From Halobacillus aidingensis (GTDB taxonomy: Bacteria > Bacillota > Bacilli > Bacillales > Halobacillaceae): a stretch of 64,000 nucleotides of DNA. The stretch covers positions 62,001 through 126,000 of the forward strand of contig NZ_FNIZ01000001.1 of the NCBI RefSeq assembly GCF_900104185.1, read 5' to 3'. The notes beneath the pieces are model-generated. The model was not told the origin of the DNA. It worked only from the letters and a program-made list of their open reading frames with translations, and did not search any database. Shown piece after piece: positions 53,495 through 62,565 of this stretch. Position numbers and translations under genes: made by a program. Numbering within the stretch: the stretch's first letter is position 1; the number at the start of each line of letters is the position of its first letter.

Positions 53495-53815
53495 TTATTA
53501 AAGTATATGGCAGGATTCTTGAAGTCTCAGTTTCGAGATGGTTATTGAGTGGATGGGGCTGCTGGGAATGAGTCGCTTTACCATGTAAGTGTCTTGAAAC
53601 TACTTCTGGAAACGCTGTTTGTACCCTCAAGTGAAATGGATAATATAAAACTCTCTCTCGTAGTCATTCCGAGCTAGAAAGCTTGATGTAGGGCTCTTTA
53701 TGCTTACTTCTGAGTGGCCCGATATTGGTATAGGAGTCGTTTCTCTCCTGCATGGAATGGGGGATGGGGAAGCTCAGCGCTCCCCCAACTGAGTCTTCCA
53801 CAATCGGGAGCTTTT
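53495..53815. repeat. Dispersed inverted-repeat element, degenerate copy
   Basis: The left end ATTAAAGTATATGGCAGGATT, then CTTGAAGTCTCAGTTTCGAG (from 53497), matches the outer end of copies 1 and 2. TGTCTTGAAACTACTTCTGGAA (53590-53611) corresponds to the inner module B boundary. After about 120 bp of unrelated sequence, TGGAATGGGGGATGGGGAAG, CTCAGCGCTCCCCC and ACTGAGTCTTCCACAATCGG (to 53809) represent module A core and an outer end. Large internal losses; no coding frame. Confidence 0.65.
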
Positions 53816-53867
53816 ATAAAATCATCACGGAGAGCTGGTTAAATGTAATATGAAGGAGTGGTAGAGT

Positions 53868-54350
53868 ATGAATTGGGAAAGTTTGTATGATATGCAGAGG
53901 GAATTAGATCATTATATAGAGCAGCAGCACGGGATTGAAAAAGGACAGAAGGTTGAGGAAAAAGTACTTGCGCTTCTTGTTGAATTAGGAGAGTTAGCTA
54001 ATGAAACGCGATGCTTTAAGTTTTGGAGTACAAAAGGACCCAGTGAGAAGTCTGTAATATTGGAAGAGTATGTGGATGGGGTCCATTTTCTGCTTTCTTT
54101 AGGCTTGGACCTTGATTATCGTTATACGGCCACACCTTTGGTCGAAGTAGATTCCCAAACATCGGCCTTTCTTACTGTTTATCGCTCGATAGAGAGGTTA
54201 AGGGAGAGGAAAGACGAACAATCTTATAAGAAAGCATTTTATGATTATTTAGTTCTTGGTCTTACACTAGGTATTACTGAGAAAGAATTGATTGATGCAT
54301 ACGAAAGAAAAAATGCCATCAACTTTGAGCGTCAAGATGAAGGGTATTGA
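53868..54350 (+). CDS. Dimeric dUTPase-like NTP pyrophosphatase (dUTPase_2)
   Basis: All-alpha MazG/dimeric-dUTPase superfamily protein of 160 residues, expected to hydrolyse dUTP (or another dNTP) to the monophosphate and keep uracil out of DNA. The metal-binding helices are visible: LALLVELGELANETRCFKFW (E-x2-E-x3-E pattern), LEEYVDGVHFLLSLGLDLDY (E-x3-D), and the C-terminal AYERKNAINFERQDEGY with the K-N-x3-N-x2-R-Q segment typical of the family. Ribosome site GAAGGAG. Monocistronic by context, between a repeat and ysdC. Confidence 0.9.
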   Translation: MNWESLYDMQRELDHYIEQQHGIEKGQKVEEKVLALLVELGELANETRCFKFWSTKGPSEKSVILEEYVDGVHFLLSLGLDLDYRYTATPLVEVDSQTSAFLTVYRSIERLRERKDEQSYKKAFYDYLVLGLTLGITEKELIDAYERKNAINFERQDEGY

Positions 54351-54434
54351 TCATGCAGGAAACTGAATTTTTTGTGAAATCGCTTCAAAAGGTTTATAAT
54401 ATCCATTGGATAGGAAAAGGAGGAATTGTTACAT

Positions 54435-55520
54435 ATGGCTAAAAAAGACGAAACATTACAAATGTTAAAAGATTTGACGGATGCTAAAGGCGTTCCTGGT
54501 AATGAGCGGGAAGCTCGTGATGTGATGAAGCAGTACATCGCTCCATACGCAGATGAAGTGTTTACAGATAACTTAGGCAGCTTGATCGCGAAAAAGGTAG
54601 GGAATAAAAAAGGCCCGAGTGTTATGGTAGCTGGTCACCTTGATGAGGTAGGATTCATGGTTACTCGCATTGATGATAACGGGTATATTTATTTCCAAAC
54701 CGTCGGTGGCTGGTGGAGCCAGGTGATGCTTGCACAGCGTGTGACCATCATGACACGTAATGGAGATTTGACAGGAGTAATTGGATCCAAACCACCACAT
54801 ATCCTGCCTCCGGAGCAACGTAAAAAAGCCGTGGATATTAAAGATATGTTTATTGATATTGGTGCTTCAAGCAAAGAAGAAGCGATGGAATTTGGTGTGA
54901 AACCCGGAGATTCGGTCGTTCCATATTTCGAATTCACACAAATGAAAAATGAGAAGATGCTTCTTGCGAAAGCTTGGGACAACCGTATTGGATGTGCGAT
55001 TGCTATTGAAGTACTGAAGCAGTTGAAAGGTGAAAAACACCCGAATATCGTTTATGGTGTTGGAACCGTCCAGGAAGAAGTAGGTCTGCGTGGGGCTCGT
55101 ACGTCTGCCAATGTGATTAACCCGGATATCGCTTTTGGTGTGGACGTTGGAATCGCTGGAGATACACCTGGTGTGTCAGACAAAGATGCCTCAAGCAAGA
55201 TGGGTGAAGGTCCTCAAATCATCCTCTATGATGCGTCCATGATTTCACATAAAGGCCTTCGTGATTTTGTAACAGACACGGCAGATGCTAATGAGATTCC
55301 ATATCAATTTGATTCTCTTGCCGGTGGTGGCACAGACTCTGGTGCGATTCACCTAAGTCATGATGGTGTTCCTGCATTGTCCATTACGATTGCAACGCGC
55401 TACATTCACTCTCACGCAGCGATGCTTCACCGTGATGACTTTGAAAATGCGGTACGTTTGATTGTTGAAGTCATCAAAGGACTTGATGCAGACAAAGTGC
55501 AGGAAATAACCTTTAATTAA
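54435..55520 (+). CDS. ysdC: M42 family metallopeptidase YsdC
   Basis: Tetrahedral-complex aminopeptidase family (once misnamed glucanase), 361 residues. Metal ligands and catalytic residues in order: [11 protein letters not shown] (His, Asp), [10 protein letters not shown] (bridging Asp), [12 protein letters not shown] (catalytic Glu pair), [10 protein letters not shown] (Asp) and [12 protein letters not shown] (His). The start is the ATG after AAAAGGAGG; a TTG nine bases upstream is too near the site. Length equals B. subtilis YsdC. Substrate is peptides; specificity unknown. Confidence 0.95.
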   Translation: MAKKDETLQMLKDLTDAKGVPGNEREARDVMKQYIAPYADEVFTDNLGSLIAKKVGNKKGPSVMVAGHLDEVGFMVTRIDDNGYIYFQTVGGWWSQVMLAQRVTIMTRNGDLTGVIGSKPPHILPPEQRKKAVDIKDMFIDIGASSKEEAMEFGVKPGDSVVPYFEFTQMKNEKMLLAKAWDNRIGCAIAIEVLKQLKGEKHPNIVYGVGTVQEEVGLRGARTSANVINPDIAFGVDVGIAGDTPGVSDKDASSKMGEGPQIILYDASMISHKGLRDFVTDTADANEIPYQFDSLAGGGTDSGAIHLSHDGVPALSITIATRYIHSHAAMLHRDDFENAVRLIVEVIKGLDADKVQEITFN

Positions 55521-55533
55521 CTCTCAATGACGT

Positions 55534-55568
55534 AAAAAGCCAACCCTTTTCAGGTTGGCTTTTTTTCA
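55534..55568. terminator. Terminator between ysdC and sspI
   Basis: Perfect 10-bp stem AAAGCCAACC (55536-55545) with GGTTGGCTTT (55553-55562), A-rich before and T-rich after, so it can act on both convergent genes. Confidence 0.92.
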
Positions 55569-55781
55569 CTGATTTTGTTTCAATCCCTGCTCTAATGTAT
55601 CCAGGATTTCTTGTCTTTCCTGCTCATCAGATTCTTTCCATAGCATTTCAAAAAAGACACCAAGACCAGGAAGCATTTTTTCTTCTCCTTTTTGCAAGGC
55701 ATCATCGATGGTCGCTTCCAATTGTTCAGCGTTATGTCCACTAACGTTAGAAAGAATCGCTGCTCTTAAATTCAGGTTCAT
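55566..55781 (-). CDS. sspI: Small acid-soluble spore protein I
   Basis: Minor spore protein of 71 residues made in the forespore. The sequence [20 protein letters not shown] and [20 protein letters not shown] matches SspI closely (conserved M-x-L-N-L-R, N-V-x-[10 protein letters not shown]). Ribosome site GGAGG 11 nt from the ATG. A SigG promoter is expected, but I could not find a convincing one upstream. Its presence is direct evidence that the organism forms endospores. Confidence 0.95.
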   Translation of the reverse strand: MNLNLRAAILSNVSGHNAEQLEATIDDALQKGEEKMLPGLGVFFEMLWKESDEQERQEILDTLEQGLKQNQ

Positions 55782-55832
55782 CGTTCATTCAACCTCCTTT
55801 TCTCCATAACTTCGCGAATATTCTTCTTTAGT

Positions 55833-55862
55833 TTGACCAACCGTGGTCTTGCTATGTATGAT
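55833..55862 (+). promoter_or_regulatory. Probable SigA promoter of ysgA
   Basis: TTGACC (55833-55838), 18-bp spacer, TATGAT (55857-55862); the ysgA start is about 35 bp downstream. Confidence 0.6.
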
Positions 55863-55896
55863 GAATGAGAAATAAACACGCAAATGAGGGACTACT

Positions 55897-56631
55897 ATGT
55901 TGACTTCCTTACAAAATACAAAAGTGAAGGAATGGAAAAAGCTACATAAACGTAAATATAGAAATCAAACAGGAACCTTTATTGTAGAAGGCTTTCATCT
56001 CGTAGAAGAGGTGATGAAAAGTGATTGGGAGATTGTTGAAATGATTGTTCGTGAAGGAACAGATTTTTCGATCCCTGAAGATATCCCTGCGGTAATGGTC
56101 AATGATTCTGTGTTTCGGGCTATTGCAGAAACGGAAACACCTCAAGGTATTGCAGCAATCGTCAAACAGAAGGAACCATCCTTAAATCAAGCCACATTAA
56201 CATTAATGCTTGACTCCGTTCAGGATCCTGGGAATGTGGGTACACTGATTCGGACAGCTGATGCAGCAGGGTTCGACCAGGTGATTTTAGGTTCAGGTAC
56301 AGTGGATGCCTACAATGATAAAGTCATCCGAGCTACGCAAGGGTCCATCTTCCACATCCCCGTCATCACAGGGGAGTTAGAAGACTTTGTAAAACCCATG
56401 AAAGAAGAAGGAGTCCAGATTTGGGCTTCTGCTCTGAAGGATGCTGTCCCTTTTCAACAACTGCAAGCTCCTTCTAAAGCTGCACTCATTGTAGGGAATG
56501 AAGGGCAGGGGATTCAGGAGTCTGTTTTGAACCAAGCAGATCAACGTGTCTATATCCCGATTTATGGACAGGCAGAGTCGCTGAATGTAGGAATCGCAGG
56601 TGCTGTCCTTATGTATCATTTAAAGGGATAA
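55897..56631 (+). CDS. ysgA: SPOUT-family RNA methyltransferase YsgA
   Basis: TrmH/SpoU-type 2'-O-ribose methyltransferase acting on rRNA or tRNA, 244 residues. The N-terminal substrate-binding domain resembles L30e (LTSLQNTKVKEWKKLHKRKYRNQTGTFIVEG). The knotted SAM-binding domain has motif 1 DSVQDPGNVGTLIRTADAAG, motif 2 LIVGNEGQGI and motif 3 VYIPIYGQAESLNVGIAGAVLMYHL. Target nucleotide unknown. Located before pheS as in B. subtilis. Confidence 0.94.
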   Translation: MLTSLQNTKVKEWKKLHKRKYRNQTGTFIVEGFHLVEEVMKSDWEIVEMIVREGTDFSIPEDIPAVMVNDSVFRAIAETETPQGIAAIVKQKEPSLNQATLTLMLDSVQDPGNVGTLIRTADAAGFDQVILGSGTVDAYNDKVIRATQGSIFHIPVITGELEDFVKPMKEEGVQIWASALKDAVPFQQLQAPSKAALIVGNEGQGIQESVLNQADQRVYIPIYGQAESLNVGIAGAVLMYHLKG

Positions 56632-56633
56632 GG

Positions 56634-56662
56634 TTGCATCCATAGGCTTCTTTGACTATAAT
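56634..56662 (+). promoter_or_regulatory. SigA promoter of pheST
   Basis: TTGCAT (56634-56639), 17-bp spacer, TATAAT (56657-56662), immediately after the ysgA stop codon. Confidence 0.75.
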
Positions 56663-56668
56663 ATATTC

Positions 56669-56923
56669 AGTTGATAAAAATTAAACAATGAAAAGCTTAG
56701 AAAGAGCAAAGTAGATGAATGTAAATCGTTATAGGGAGGAAGCACCTTGGACTGGAAGTGCTTCTAACGTGGCATGTATCGAAATTTCACTCTGGAGCTG
56801 GCCATAGGCCCGGATTTAATCCGTTATTTTCATCAAAGTGGGCACATGTAAATGTGTCAACAAGGGTGGTACCGCGAAACGACCATACAAGTCTCGTCCC
56901 TTTTCAGGGATGGGGCTTTTTTT
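56669..56923 (+). promoter_or_regulatory. T-box leader of pheST (phenylalanine specific)
   Basis: AGGGTGGTACCGCG (56863-56876) is a textbook T-box. The terminator is GTCTCGTCCC with GGGATGGGGC (56891-56900 with 56907-56916), followed by seven T. A specifier TTC (Phe) followed by A is at 56786-56789. Uncharged tRNA-Phe would prevent termination. Confidence 0.93.
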
Positions 56924-57006
56924 ATTTTCCAGCCGTTTTTCAACCTTAATAGTTTTGAAACGTGAAAGGGAAATGAGTCGAAACGATTTTAAAGGAGGAA
57001 AAAAGC

Positions 57007-58041
57007 ATGAAGGAACGTTTAGAAGAGCTGCAACAGGAAGCCTTGAAGAAAGTTGATCAGGCGGATTCTGTTCAAGGCTTGAAGGATGTAAGAGTCGAGT
57101 ACTTAGGAAAAAAGGGCCCGATTACGGAAGTTCTGAGAGGAATGGGCAAATTGTCCAAAGAAGAGCGTCCGGTTATTGGGCAATTGGCGAATGATGTTCG
57201 GGAACATATTGCTCAAGCGATTGAGACAAAACAAACGGCTCTTGAGGATGCAGCATTAGAAAAGCAATTGGAAGAAGAGAGCATTGATGTCACTCTTCCT
57301 GCCCGTCCTGTAAAGGTTGGAGGTCCTCACTTATTGACGAGTATCGTGGAAGAAATTGAAGACCTCTTCATCGGTATGGGCTTTGAAATCAAAGAAGGAC
57401 CTGAAGTGGAGACGGATTATTACAACTTTGAAGCACTGAATCTGCCGAAAGGCCACCCGGCAAGGGATATGCAGGATTCTTTCTACGTAACGGAAGAACT
57501 CTTAATGCGTACCCATACTTCCCCTGTTCAAGCACGGACAATGGGAGCTAAAGATGGCAGTGAACCTGTTAAAATGATTTGCCCTGGTAAGGTCTATCGT
57601 CGTGACACAGATGATGCGACTCACTCTCACCAGTTCACGCAAATTGAGGGACTATTAGTCGATAAAAACGTGCGAATGAGCGATTTGAAAGGCGTATTGA
57701 ATGCATTCGCGAAGCAGATGTTCGGAGCGGACCGTGAAATACGTCTTCGTCCAAGCTTTTTCCCATTCACCGAACCATCCGTAGAAATGGATATTTCCTG
57801 TAAAGTATGTGGAGGGAAAGGCTGCTCAGTATGTAAAGGAACCGGCTGGATCGAAATTCTTGGAGGCGGAATGGTTCACCCGAATGTCCTTGAGATGGCA
57901 GGATATGATCCGAAAGAATATTCAGGATTCGCATTCGGTATGGGACCTGAGCGGATCGCGATGTTGAAATATGGAGTGGATGATATCCGTCACTTCTACA
58001 CCAATGATATTCGATTCTTAGAACAATACCACAAGGCTTAA
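57007..58041 (+). CDS. pheS: Phenylalanyl-tRNA synthetase alpha subunit
   Basis: Catalytic subunit of the (alpha-beta)2 class II enzyme, 344 residues. An N-terminal coiled coil binds tRNA (about 1-85, [20 protein letters not shown]). The catalytic domain has [28 protein letters not shown], the motif 2 region [26 protein letters not shown], and motif 3 [22 protein letters not shown]. An internal zinc-like CxxCxGxGCxxCxxTG knot ([16 protein letters not shown]) is typical. Ribosome site AAAGGAGG. pheT follows 15 bp later. Confidence 0.97.
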   Translation: MKERLEELQQEALKKVDQADSVQGLKDVRVEYLGKKGPITEVLRGMGKLSKEERPVIGQLANDVREHIAQAIETKQTALEDAALEKQLEEESIDVTLPARPVKVGGPHLLTSIVEEIEDLFIGMGFEIKEGPEVETDYYNFEALNLPKGHPARDMQDSFYVTEELLMRTHTSPVQARTMGAKDGSEPVKMICPGKVYRRDTDDATHSHQFTQIEGLLVDKNVRMSDLKGVLNAFAKQMFGADREIRLRPSFFPFTEPSVEMDISCKVCGGKGCSVCKGTGWIEILGGGMVHPNVLEMAGYDPKEYSGFAFGMGPERIAMLKYGVDDIRHFYTNDIRFLEQYHKA

Positions 58042-58056
58042 AGGAGGAATGAAACC

Positions 58057-60483
58057 ATGCTTGTATCATTGAATTGGTTGCAAGAATATATTGATGTCAG
58101 TCGTTACTCGCCAGAAGAACTGGCAGAAATCATTACGAAGACCGGAATTGAAGTGGAAAGTGTTGAACCTGTAGCAGAAGAGGTCACAGGCGTTGTCGTC
58201 GGGTATGTACGATCTTGTGAACAGCATCCGAACGCCGATAAATTGAACCTTTGCCAAGTGGACGTCGGAGAAGAAACGCTTCAGATCGTTTGTGGCGCAC
58301 CGAACGTCGCTGAAGGTCAAAAAGTTCCTGTAGCTACACCGGGAGCGGTTCTTCCTGGCAACTTCAAAATTAAAAAGACGAAACTGCGCGGAGAAGAATC
58401 GAACGGGATGATCTGTTCTCTTCAAGAGCTAGGCGTCGATGAAAAAGATGTCCCGAAAGAATTCGCTGATGGAATTTTTGTTTTTCCGGAAGATGTAGAA
58501 GTCGGAGCGAATGCTGTTTCCTTGTTAAATCTTGATGATTTGATCATCGAGCTTGGATTGACACCCAACCGTTCGGACGCTCTAAGCATGGCCGGCGTAG
58601 CCTATGAAGTAGCAGCAGCCATCGATGGCACGTATGAATTGGCTGAGGAAAACGTCAAAACTTGTGGTGAGAAAACAGCAGACCATGTCTCTGTAGTCGT
58701 GGAAGACTCAGAAGCGAACCCTTATTATGGAGCCTTCATTATTAAGGACATCCAAGTCGGACCATCTCCACTGTGGATGCGTAACCGTTTGACTGCGGCA
58801 GGCATCCGTCCAATCAACAATGTCGTGGACATTACAAACTACGTACTTATGGAGTATGGGCAGCCGCTTCACGCCTTCGATTACGACCGTTTTGGTTCGC
58901 ATACTATTGTTACACGTCGTGCAAAAGATGGAGAGAAGATGACGACGCTTGATGACCAGGAGCGCACACTGAAGAGCGATCACCTCGTCATTACGAATGG
59001 GGAAAAAGCTCATGCCATCGCTGGTGTCATGGGTGGGGCTGAGTCTGAAGTTCAAGATGATACGACGACGATCATCTTAGAAGCCGCATTTTTCGATCCA
59101 TCTGTGGTACGTGAAGCTTCAAAAGATCATGGGCTCCGCAGTGAATCAAGTACACGATTTGAAAAAGGTGTCGATCCGAACCGCGTAGAACGTGCCGGCC
59201 TGAGAGCTTGCGAACTTCTTGCAAAATATGCAGGAGGAACGGTATTGGATGGTGTCGTGTCCCATGACGAATTGGACCGCTCTGAAAAGCAAGTCACTGT
59301 AAACACGAGCACAATCAATGATCGACTTGGAACCGATATTTCCAATGAGGATATCGCCGACATTTTCCGTCGTCTTCAGTTCAATTATGATCAAAACGGG
59401 GATGAGTTCCATGTGTCTGTTCCGACAAGACGTGGAGACATTACCATCTTTGAAGATATGCTGGAAGAAGTGGCACGCATTTATGGCTACGATAACCTTC
59501 CGTATACACTTCCACAAGGGGCGTCTCAAGCAGGTGGTTTGACGCTTGAGCAATTGCTGAAACGTAAAGTGAAAGCATACTTTGAAGGTGCGGGACTTCA
59601 TGAGACAATTACTTATTCCCTTACTCATGAGGATAAAGCACAAATGCTTGTCAGCCCTGAAGTGAAAGAAAAATCCGTTAGCCCTGTCGCTCTTGCTATG
59701 CCTATGAGTGAAGACCATGGCACGCTCCGCTTGAGCATGGTTCCTGAGTTATTAGAATCCTTATCCTATAACGTGGCACGGAAACAGGAAAACCTTGCTT
59801 TCTATGAAGTCGGTACCGTGTTTATTAGTGAAGAGGAAAAAGTAACGAAACAGCCGGAAGAAATGCTGCGTGCATCAGGCGCATTGACAGGGGAATGGCT
59901 CTCACATCCATGGCAGCAAGAGAAAAAATCGGTCGACTTTTTCGTTGCTAAAGGGATTTTGGAAGGATTAAGTGAACAGCTGGATCTTCCTTTCAGCTAT
60001 GAAAAAACGAAGTTGGATCATATGCATCCAGGACGTACGGCAACCGTGTCCGTTAATGGAAAAGTCATCGGCTTCGTTGGGCAGGTCCATCCGAAACTTC
60101 AAAAACAGCTCGGACTGAAAGAAACGTATGTCTTTGATGTGAATTTGGAAGTTCTCATTGAGGAATATAAGAAAGAAGAGAAATTCCAGACGATTCCTCG
60201 TCACCCATCTGTTTCTCGTGACATTGCGCTTGTCGTAGATGAAAATGTGACCGCAGGATCGATTGAGGCAACGATTGCAGAGGCAGGAAGTCCATTAGTG
60301 AAGGATGTTCAAGTATTCGATCTTTATCAAGGTGAACATCTAGATGAAGGGAAGAAGTCTCTCGCTTTCCGTCTGCTTTACTTAGATCCACTTCGCACCT
60401 TGAAGGATCAAGAAGTAGAAGAGACGCACAATGCTATCCTGGAAGCGGTGAAAAGTCAGCATCAGGCTGAACTTCGTGGATAA
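58057..60483 (+). CDS. pheT: Phenylalanyl-tRNA synthetase beta subunit
   Basis: Non-catalytic but editing subunit, 808 residues. Domains in order: an EMAP-like OB-fold (about 40-150, GYVRSCEQHPNADKLNLCQVDVG), B3/B4 editing domain (LTPNRSDALSMAGVAYEVA and VVDITNYVLMEYGQPLHAFDYD), B5 (TSTINDRLGTDISNEDIADIF), a degenerate class II core, and a C-terminal ferredoxin-like anticodon domain (RHPSVSRDIALVVDENV ... DLYQGEHLDEGKKSLAFRL). Ribosome site AAAGGAGG. Followed by a strong bidirectional terminator. Confidence 0.97.
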   Translation: MLVSLNWLQEYIDVSRYSPEELAEIITKTGIEVESVEPVAEEVTGVVVGYVRSCEQHPNADKLNLCQVDVGEETLQIVCGAPNVAEGQKVPVATPGAVLPGNFKIKKTKLRGEESNGMICSLQELGVDEKDVPKEFADGIFVFPEDVEVGANAVSLLNLDDLIIELGLTPNRSDALSMAGVAYEVAAAIDGTYELAEENVKTCGEKTADHVSVVVEDSEANPYYGAFIIKDIQVGPSPLWMRNRLTAAGIRPINNVVDITNYVLMEYGQPLHAFDYDRFGSHTIVTRRAKDGEKMTTLDDQERTLKSDHLVITNGEKAHAIAGVMGGAESEVQDDTTTIILEAAFFDPSVVREASKDHGLRSESSTRFEKGVDPNRVERAGLRACELLAKYAGGTVLDGVVSHDELDRSEKQVTVNTSTINDRLGTDISNEDIADIFRRLQFNYDQNGDEFHVSVPTRRGDITIFEDMLEEVARIYGYDNLPYTLPQGASQAGGLTLEQLLKRKVKAYFEGAGLHETITYSLTHEDKAQMLVSPEVKEKSVSPVALAMPMSEDHGTLRLSMVPELLESLSYNVARKQENLAFYEVGTVFISEEEKVTKQPEEMLRASGALTGEWLSHPWQQEKKSVDFFVAKGILEGLSEQLDLPFSYEKTKLDHMHPGRTATVSVNGKVIGFVGQVHPKLQKQLGLKETYVFDVNLEVLIEEYKKEEKFQTIPRHPSVSRDIALVVDENVTAGSIEATIAEAGSPLVKDVQVFDLYQGEHLDEGKKSLAFRLLYLDPLRTLKDQEVEETHNAILEAVKSQHQAELRG

Positions 60484-60495
60484 ACCATATGATAA

Positions 60496-60534
60496 ACAAA
60501 AAGCTCAGAGTTTCCTTAACTCTGAGCTTTTTGT
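60496..60534. terminator. Bidirectional terminator between pheT and rnhC
   Basis: Perfect 17-bp stem (60496-60512 with 60518-60534), AAAAA/TTTTT built in, between convergent genes. Confidence 0.95.
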
Positions 60535-60549
60535 ATAAGCAACATCGGA

Positions 60550-61485
60550 TTATTTAACGAATTTTTTTGCTTTTTCAGTGGTGGCAAAGTGAACTTTAGC
60601 TAATTCCTCCAGCTTTTCTTCCCCGTAGGCTTCAATGATAGCTGCAGCGGCACGATCCACTTTTCCGGAGGCTCCTTTTGGTATCGGAAGACCTGTATCG
60701 AATTCCATCTCGTTCATCGCTTTTACAAAAGCAGACCTTGCAATGATGGAAGCTGTTGCGACAGCAATCGAATAACTTTCCGCTTTTGTCATAAAGTAAA
60801 CGTGTTCTTGAAGTTGCTGATTCTCACTTCTCAAGTGCTTTTTGTACACATGTGGTTCTGAGAATTGGTCAATTAATATTCCATCCGGTTTTTCAGGTGC
60901 AATCTTCTCTAAAAGACGGTTCAAGGCTTGATGGTGGAGGATCGTTTTCATTTTCCCCTGGCTCCATCCTTTTCTCTGCCATTGGTTGTATTTTTTATTC
61001 GGCAGTCTCAGTAGACTGTAAGGGATTTTCATAGCTACAATATCTTTAGCCAGGTTGGTAATTTGAGCATCCGAAAGGTTTTTTGAATCTTTCACACCGA
61101 TCGCTTTCAACTGTGGAATTTGTTCTTTCGTTACAAAAGCGGCTGCTACAGTGATGGGTCCGAAATAGTCTCCTGTCCCCGCTTCATCGGATCCTATATG
61201 GGAGCTTACGAAAAGCTGTTCATCGGGATGAAAAGCATGGCGTTTATTCTTGCTTTTGTTCTGACCTCCGGAGGTAGTGGAAGAAACGGTTCCCCATTTC
61301 TCAGCTTCTTCTTCTGGTTTTTGACCCTGGAAAAGCACCTTGCCTGATTTGTAGGCTGTAATCGTACAGCTCGCTGTTTTAGCTGCAAACAACGCCGCTG
61401 GTGGACTGTTTTTTTGGTTTGAGGCATAATACTTCTTCATCTTCTCTAGTGTAGAGGCAGGTAATTTCAATACAACTTGGGGCAT
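60550..61485 (-). CDS. rnhC: Ribonuclease HIII
   Basis: Cleaves the RNA strand of RNA-DNA hybrids, 311 residues. The N-terminal TBP-like substrate-binding domain (1-80, MPQVVLKLPASTLEKMKKYY) is followed by the type 2 RNase H core with IGSDEAGTGDYFGPITVAA (the D-E-x-G motif characteristic of HIII), VKDSKNLSD, ILIDQFSEP and the final acidic residue near TKAESYSIAVATASIIAR. The start is the ATG at 61485 after AAAGGA; the frame stays open 34 codons upstream without a ribosome site. Divergent from zapA, as in B. subtilis. Confidence 0.96.
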   Translation of the reverse strand: MPQVVLKLPASTLEKMKKYYASNQKNSPPAALFAAKTASCTITAYKSGKVLFQGQKPEEEAEKWGTVSSTTSGGQNKSKNKRHAFHPDEQLFVSSHIGSDEAGTGDYFGPITVAAAFVTKEQIPQLKAIGVKDSKNLSDAQITNLAKDIVAMKIPYSLLRLPNKKYNQWQRKGWSQGKMKTILHHQALNRLLEKIAPEKPDGILIDQFSEPHVYKKHLRSENQQLQEHVYFMTKAESYSIAVATASIIARSAFVKAMNEMEFDTGLPIPKGASGKVDRAAAAIIEAYGEEKLEELAKVHFATTEKAKKFVK

Positions 61486-61638
61486 AATGGATTCCTTTCT
61501 GTCTAAAATGATAGGATTAGTATAGCAAAATGGATGACAAAAGAGAACATTTGCGAAAAACATCCATATTGGTTTCCTATTTGTCAAGCTTCGTGTTAAT
61601 ATAAAGTTTAGGATTGAGAGAAACTAGGGGGTATGAAT

Positions 61639-61917
61639 GTGTCGCAGTCAGACCAAGAGAAAAAAAGAATTACAGTGGAGATCAACAAAAGATCTTACAC
61701 TATAGTTGGTCATGAAGAGCCCCATCATATCCGTATGGTATCCAGTCTGGTGGACCAAAAGATGCGAGAAATCCACGAAGCAAATCCTAGCCTGGATACG
61801 GCAAAGCTCGCCGTTTTGACCGCTGTGAATACGATGAATGAATATATGAAATTAAAGGAAGAATGTACAGAACTTATGAATTATATTGAAAAGAAAGAGA
61901 AAGAGGACAGAGGGTAA
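61639..61917 (+). CDS. zapA: Cell division protein ZapA
   Basis: Stabilises FtsZ bundles at the division septum, 92 residues. An N-terminal beta-rich head (KRITVEINKRSYTIVGHEEPHHIRMVSSLVDQKMREI) is followed by NPSLDTAKLAVLTAVNTMNEYMKLKEE, a helix leading to a C-terminal coiled coil, as in B. subtilis ZapA (YshA). I chose the GTG at 61639, 7 nt after AGGGGG; an ATG two codons earlier is only 1 nt from the site. cvpA starts two bases after the stop. Confidence 0.92.
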   Translation: MSQSDQEKKRITVEINKRSYTIVGHEEPHHIRMVSSLVDQKMREIHEANPSLDTAKLAVLTAVNTMNEYMKLKEECTELMNYIEKKEKEDRG

Positions 61918-61918
61918 A

Positions 61919-62461
61919 ATGATTGATTTATTGTTGTTGTTTATTTTGTTTATTGGTGTAATAACAGGGCTGAAAAGAGGTTTTATTCTCCAGCTTTTCC
62001 ATCTCATCGGATTCGTTGTAGCCTTTGTACTCGCTGTTATCTACTATGATGACCTCGCGCCGAAACTGACGTTATGGGTACCTTATCCTGAACTGCCTCA
62101 GGATTCTTCCTGGGCGATCTTCTTAGAAAATCTGCCTTTGGAACAAGCCTTTTATAACGCTGTTGCTTTTGCCATTATCTTTTTTGGAGCCAAAATCATC
62201 TTACATATTATTGCGTCCATGTTGGACTTTGTTTCGGAACTGCCGATCTTGAATTCTTTGAATACGATGTTAGGTGGAATTTTAGGCTTTATTGAAAATT
62301 ATGTCATCTTATTCGTGGTGCTGTACATAGCGGCGCTTGTACCTCTTGCTGGAGTGCAAAGTGCTTTGGACGGATCGATTCTTGCACAGCTGATCATCGA
62401 ACACACACCAGTCTTTTCAGAACAATTGAAAACGCTGTGGATTGAACATGTAGCTGGCTGA
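61919..62461 (+). CDS. cvpA: CvpA family membrane protein
   Basis: Membrane protein of 180 residues with four helices (about 2-21, 22-43, 76-98 and 116-142). Family motif at the N-terminus: LLLLFILFIGVITGLKRGFILQLFHLIGFVVAF. In E. coli CvpA is needed for colicin V production; the role in Bacillus (YshB) is unknown. The ATG at 61919 is essentially coupled to the zapA stop; an earlier frame start at 61886 lies within zapA. Confidence 0.92.
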   Translation: MIDLLLLFILFIGVITGLKRGFILQLFHLIGFVVAFVLAVIYYDDLAPKLTLWVPYPELPQDSSWAIFLENLPLEQAFYNAVAFAIIFFGAKIILHIIASMLDFVSELPILNSLNTMLGGILGFIENYVILFVVLYIAALVPLAGVQSALDGSILAQLIIEHTPVFSEQLKTLWIEHVAG

Positions 62462-62489
62462 GTAAGACGTTAGGATGAAAGTACAGGTG

Positions 62490-62526
62490 GAGCCGCTATG
62501 ATTATGATCATGGCGGCTCTTTTTCA
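62490..62526 (+). terminator. Terminator of zapA-cvpA
   Basis: Thirteen-base stem with one mismatch (62490-62502 with 62507-62519), followed by TTTTT. Confidence 0.88.
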
Positions 62527-62565
62527 TCTTGAAAACAGGATAAAACGTGAAGGAGTCGATAAATC

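Noticed and set aside
55782-55850. SigG promoter for sspI
   Set aside because: A GAATA-like -35 is present on the minus strand, but nothing close to CATNNTA occurs about 18 bp downstream.
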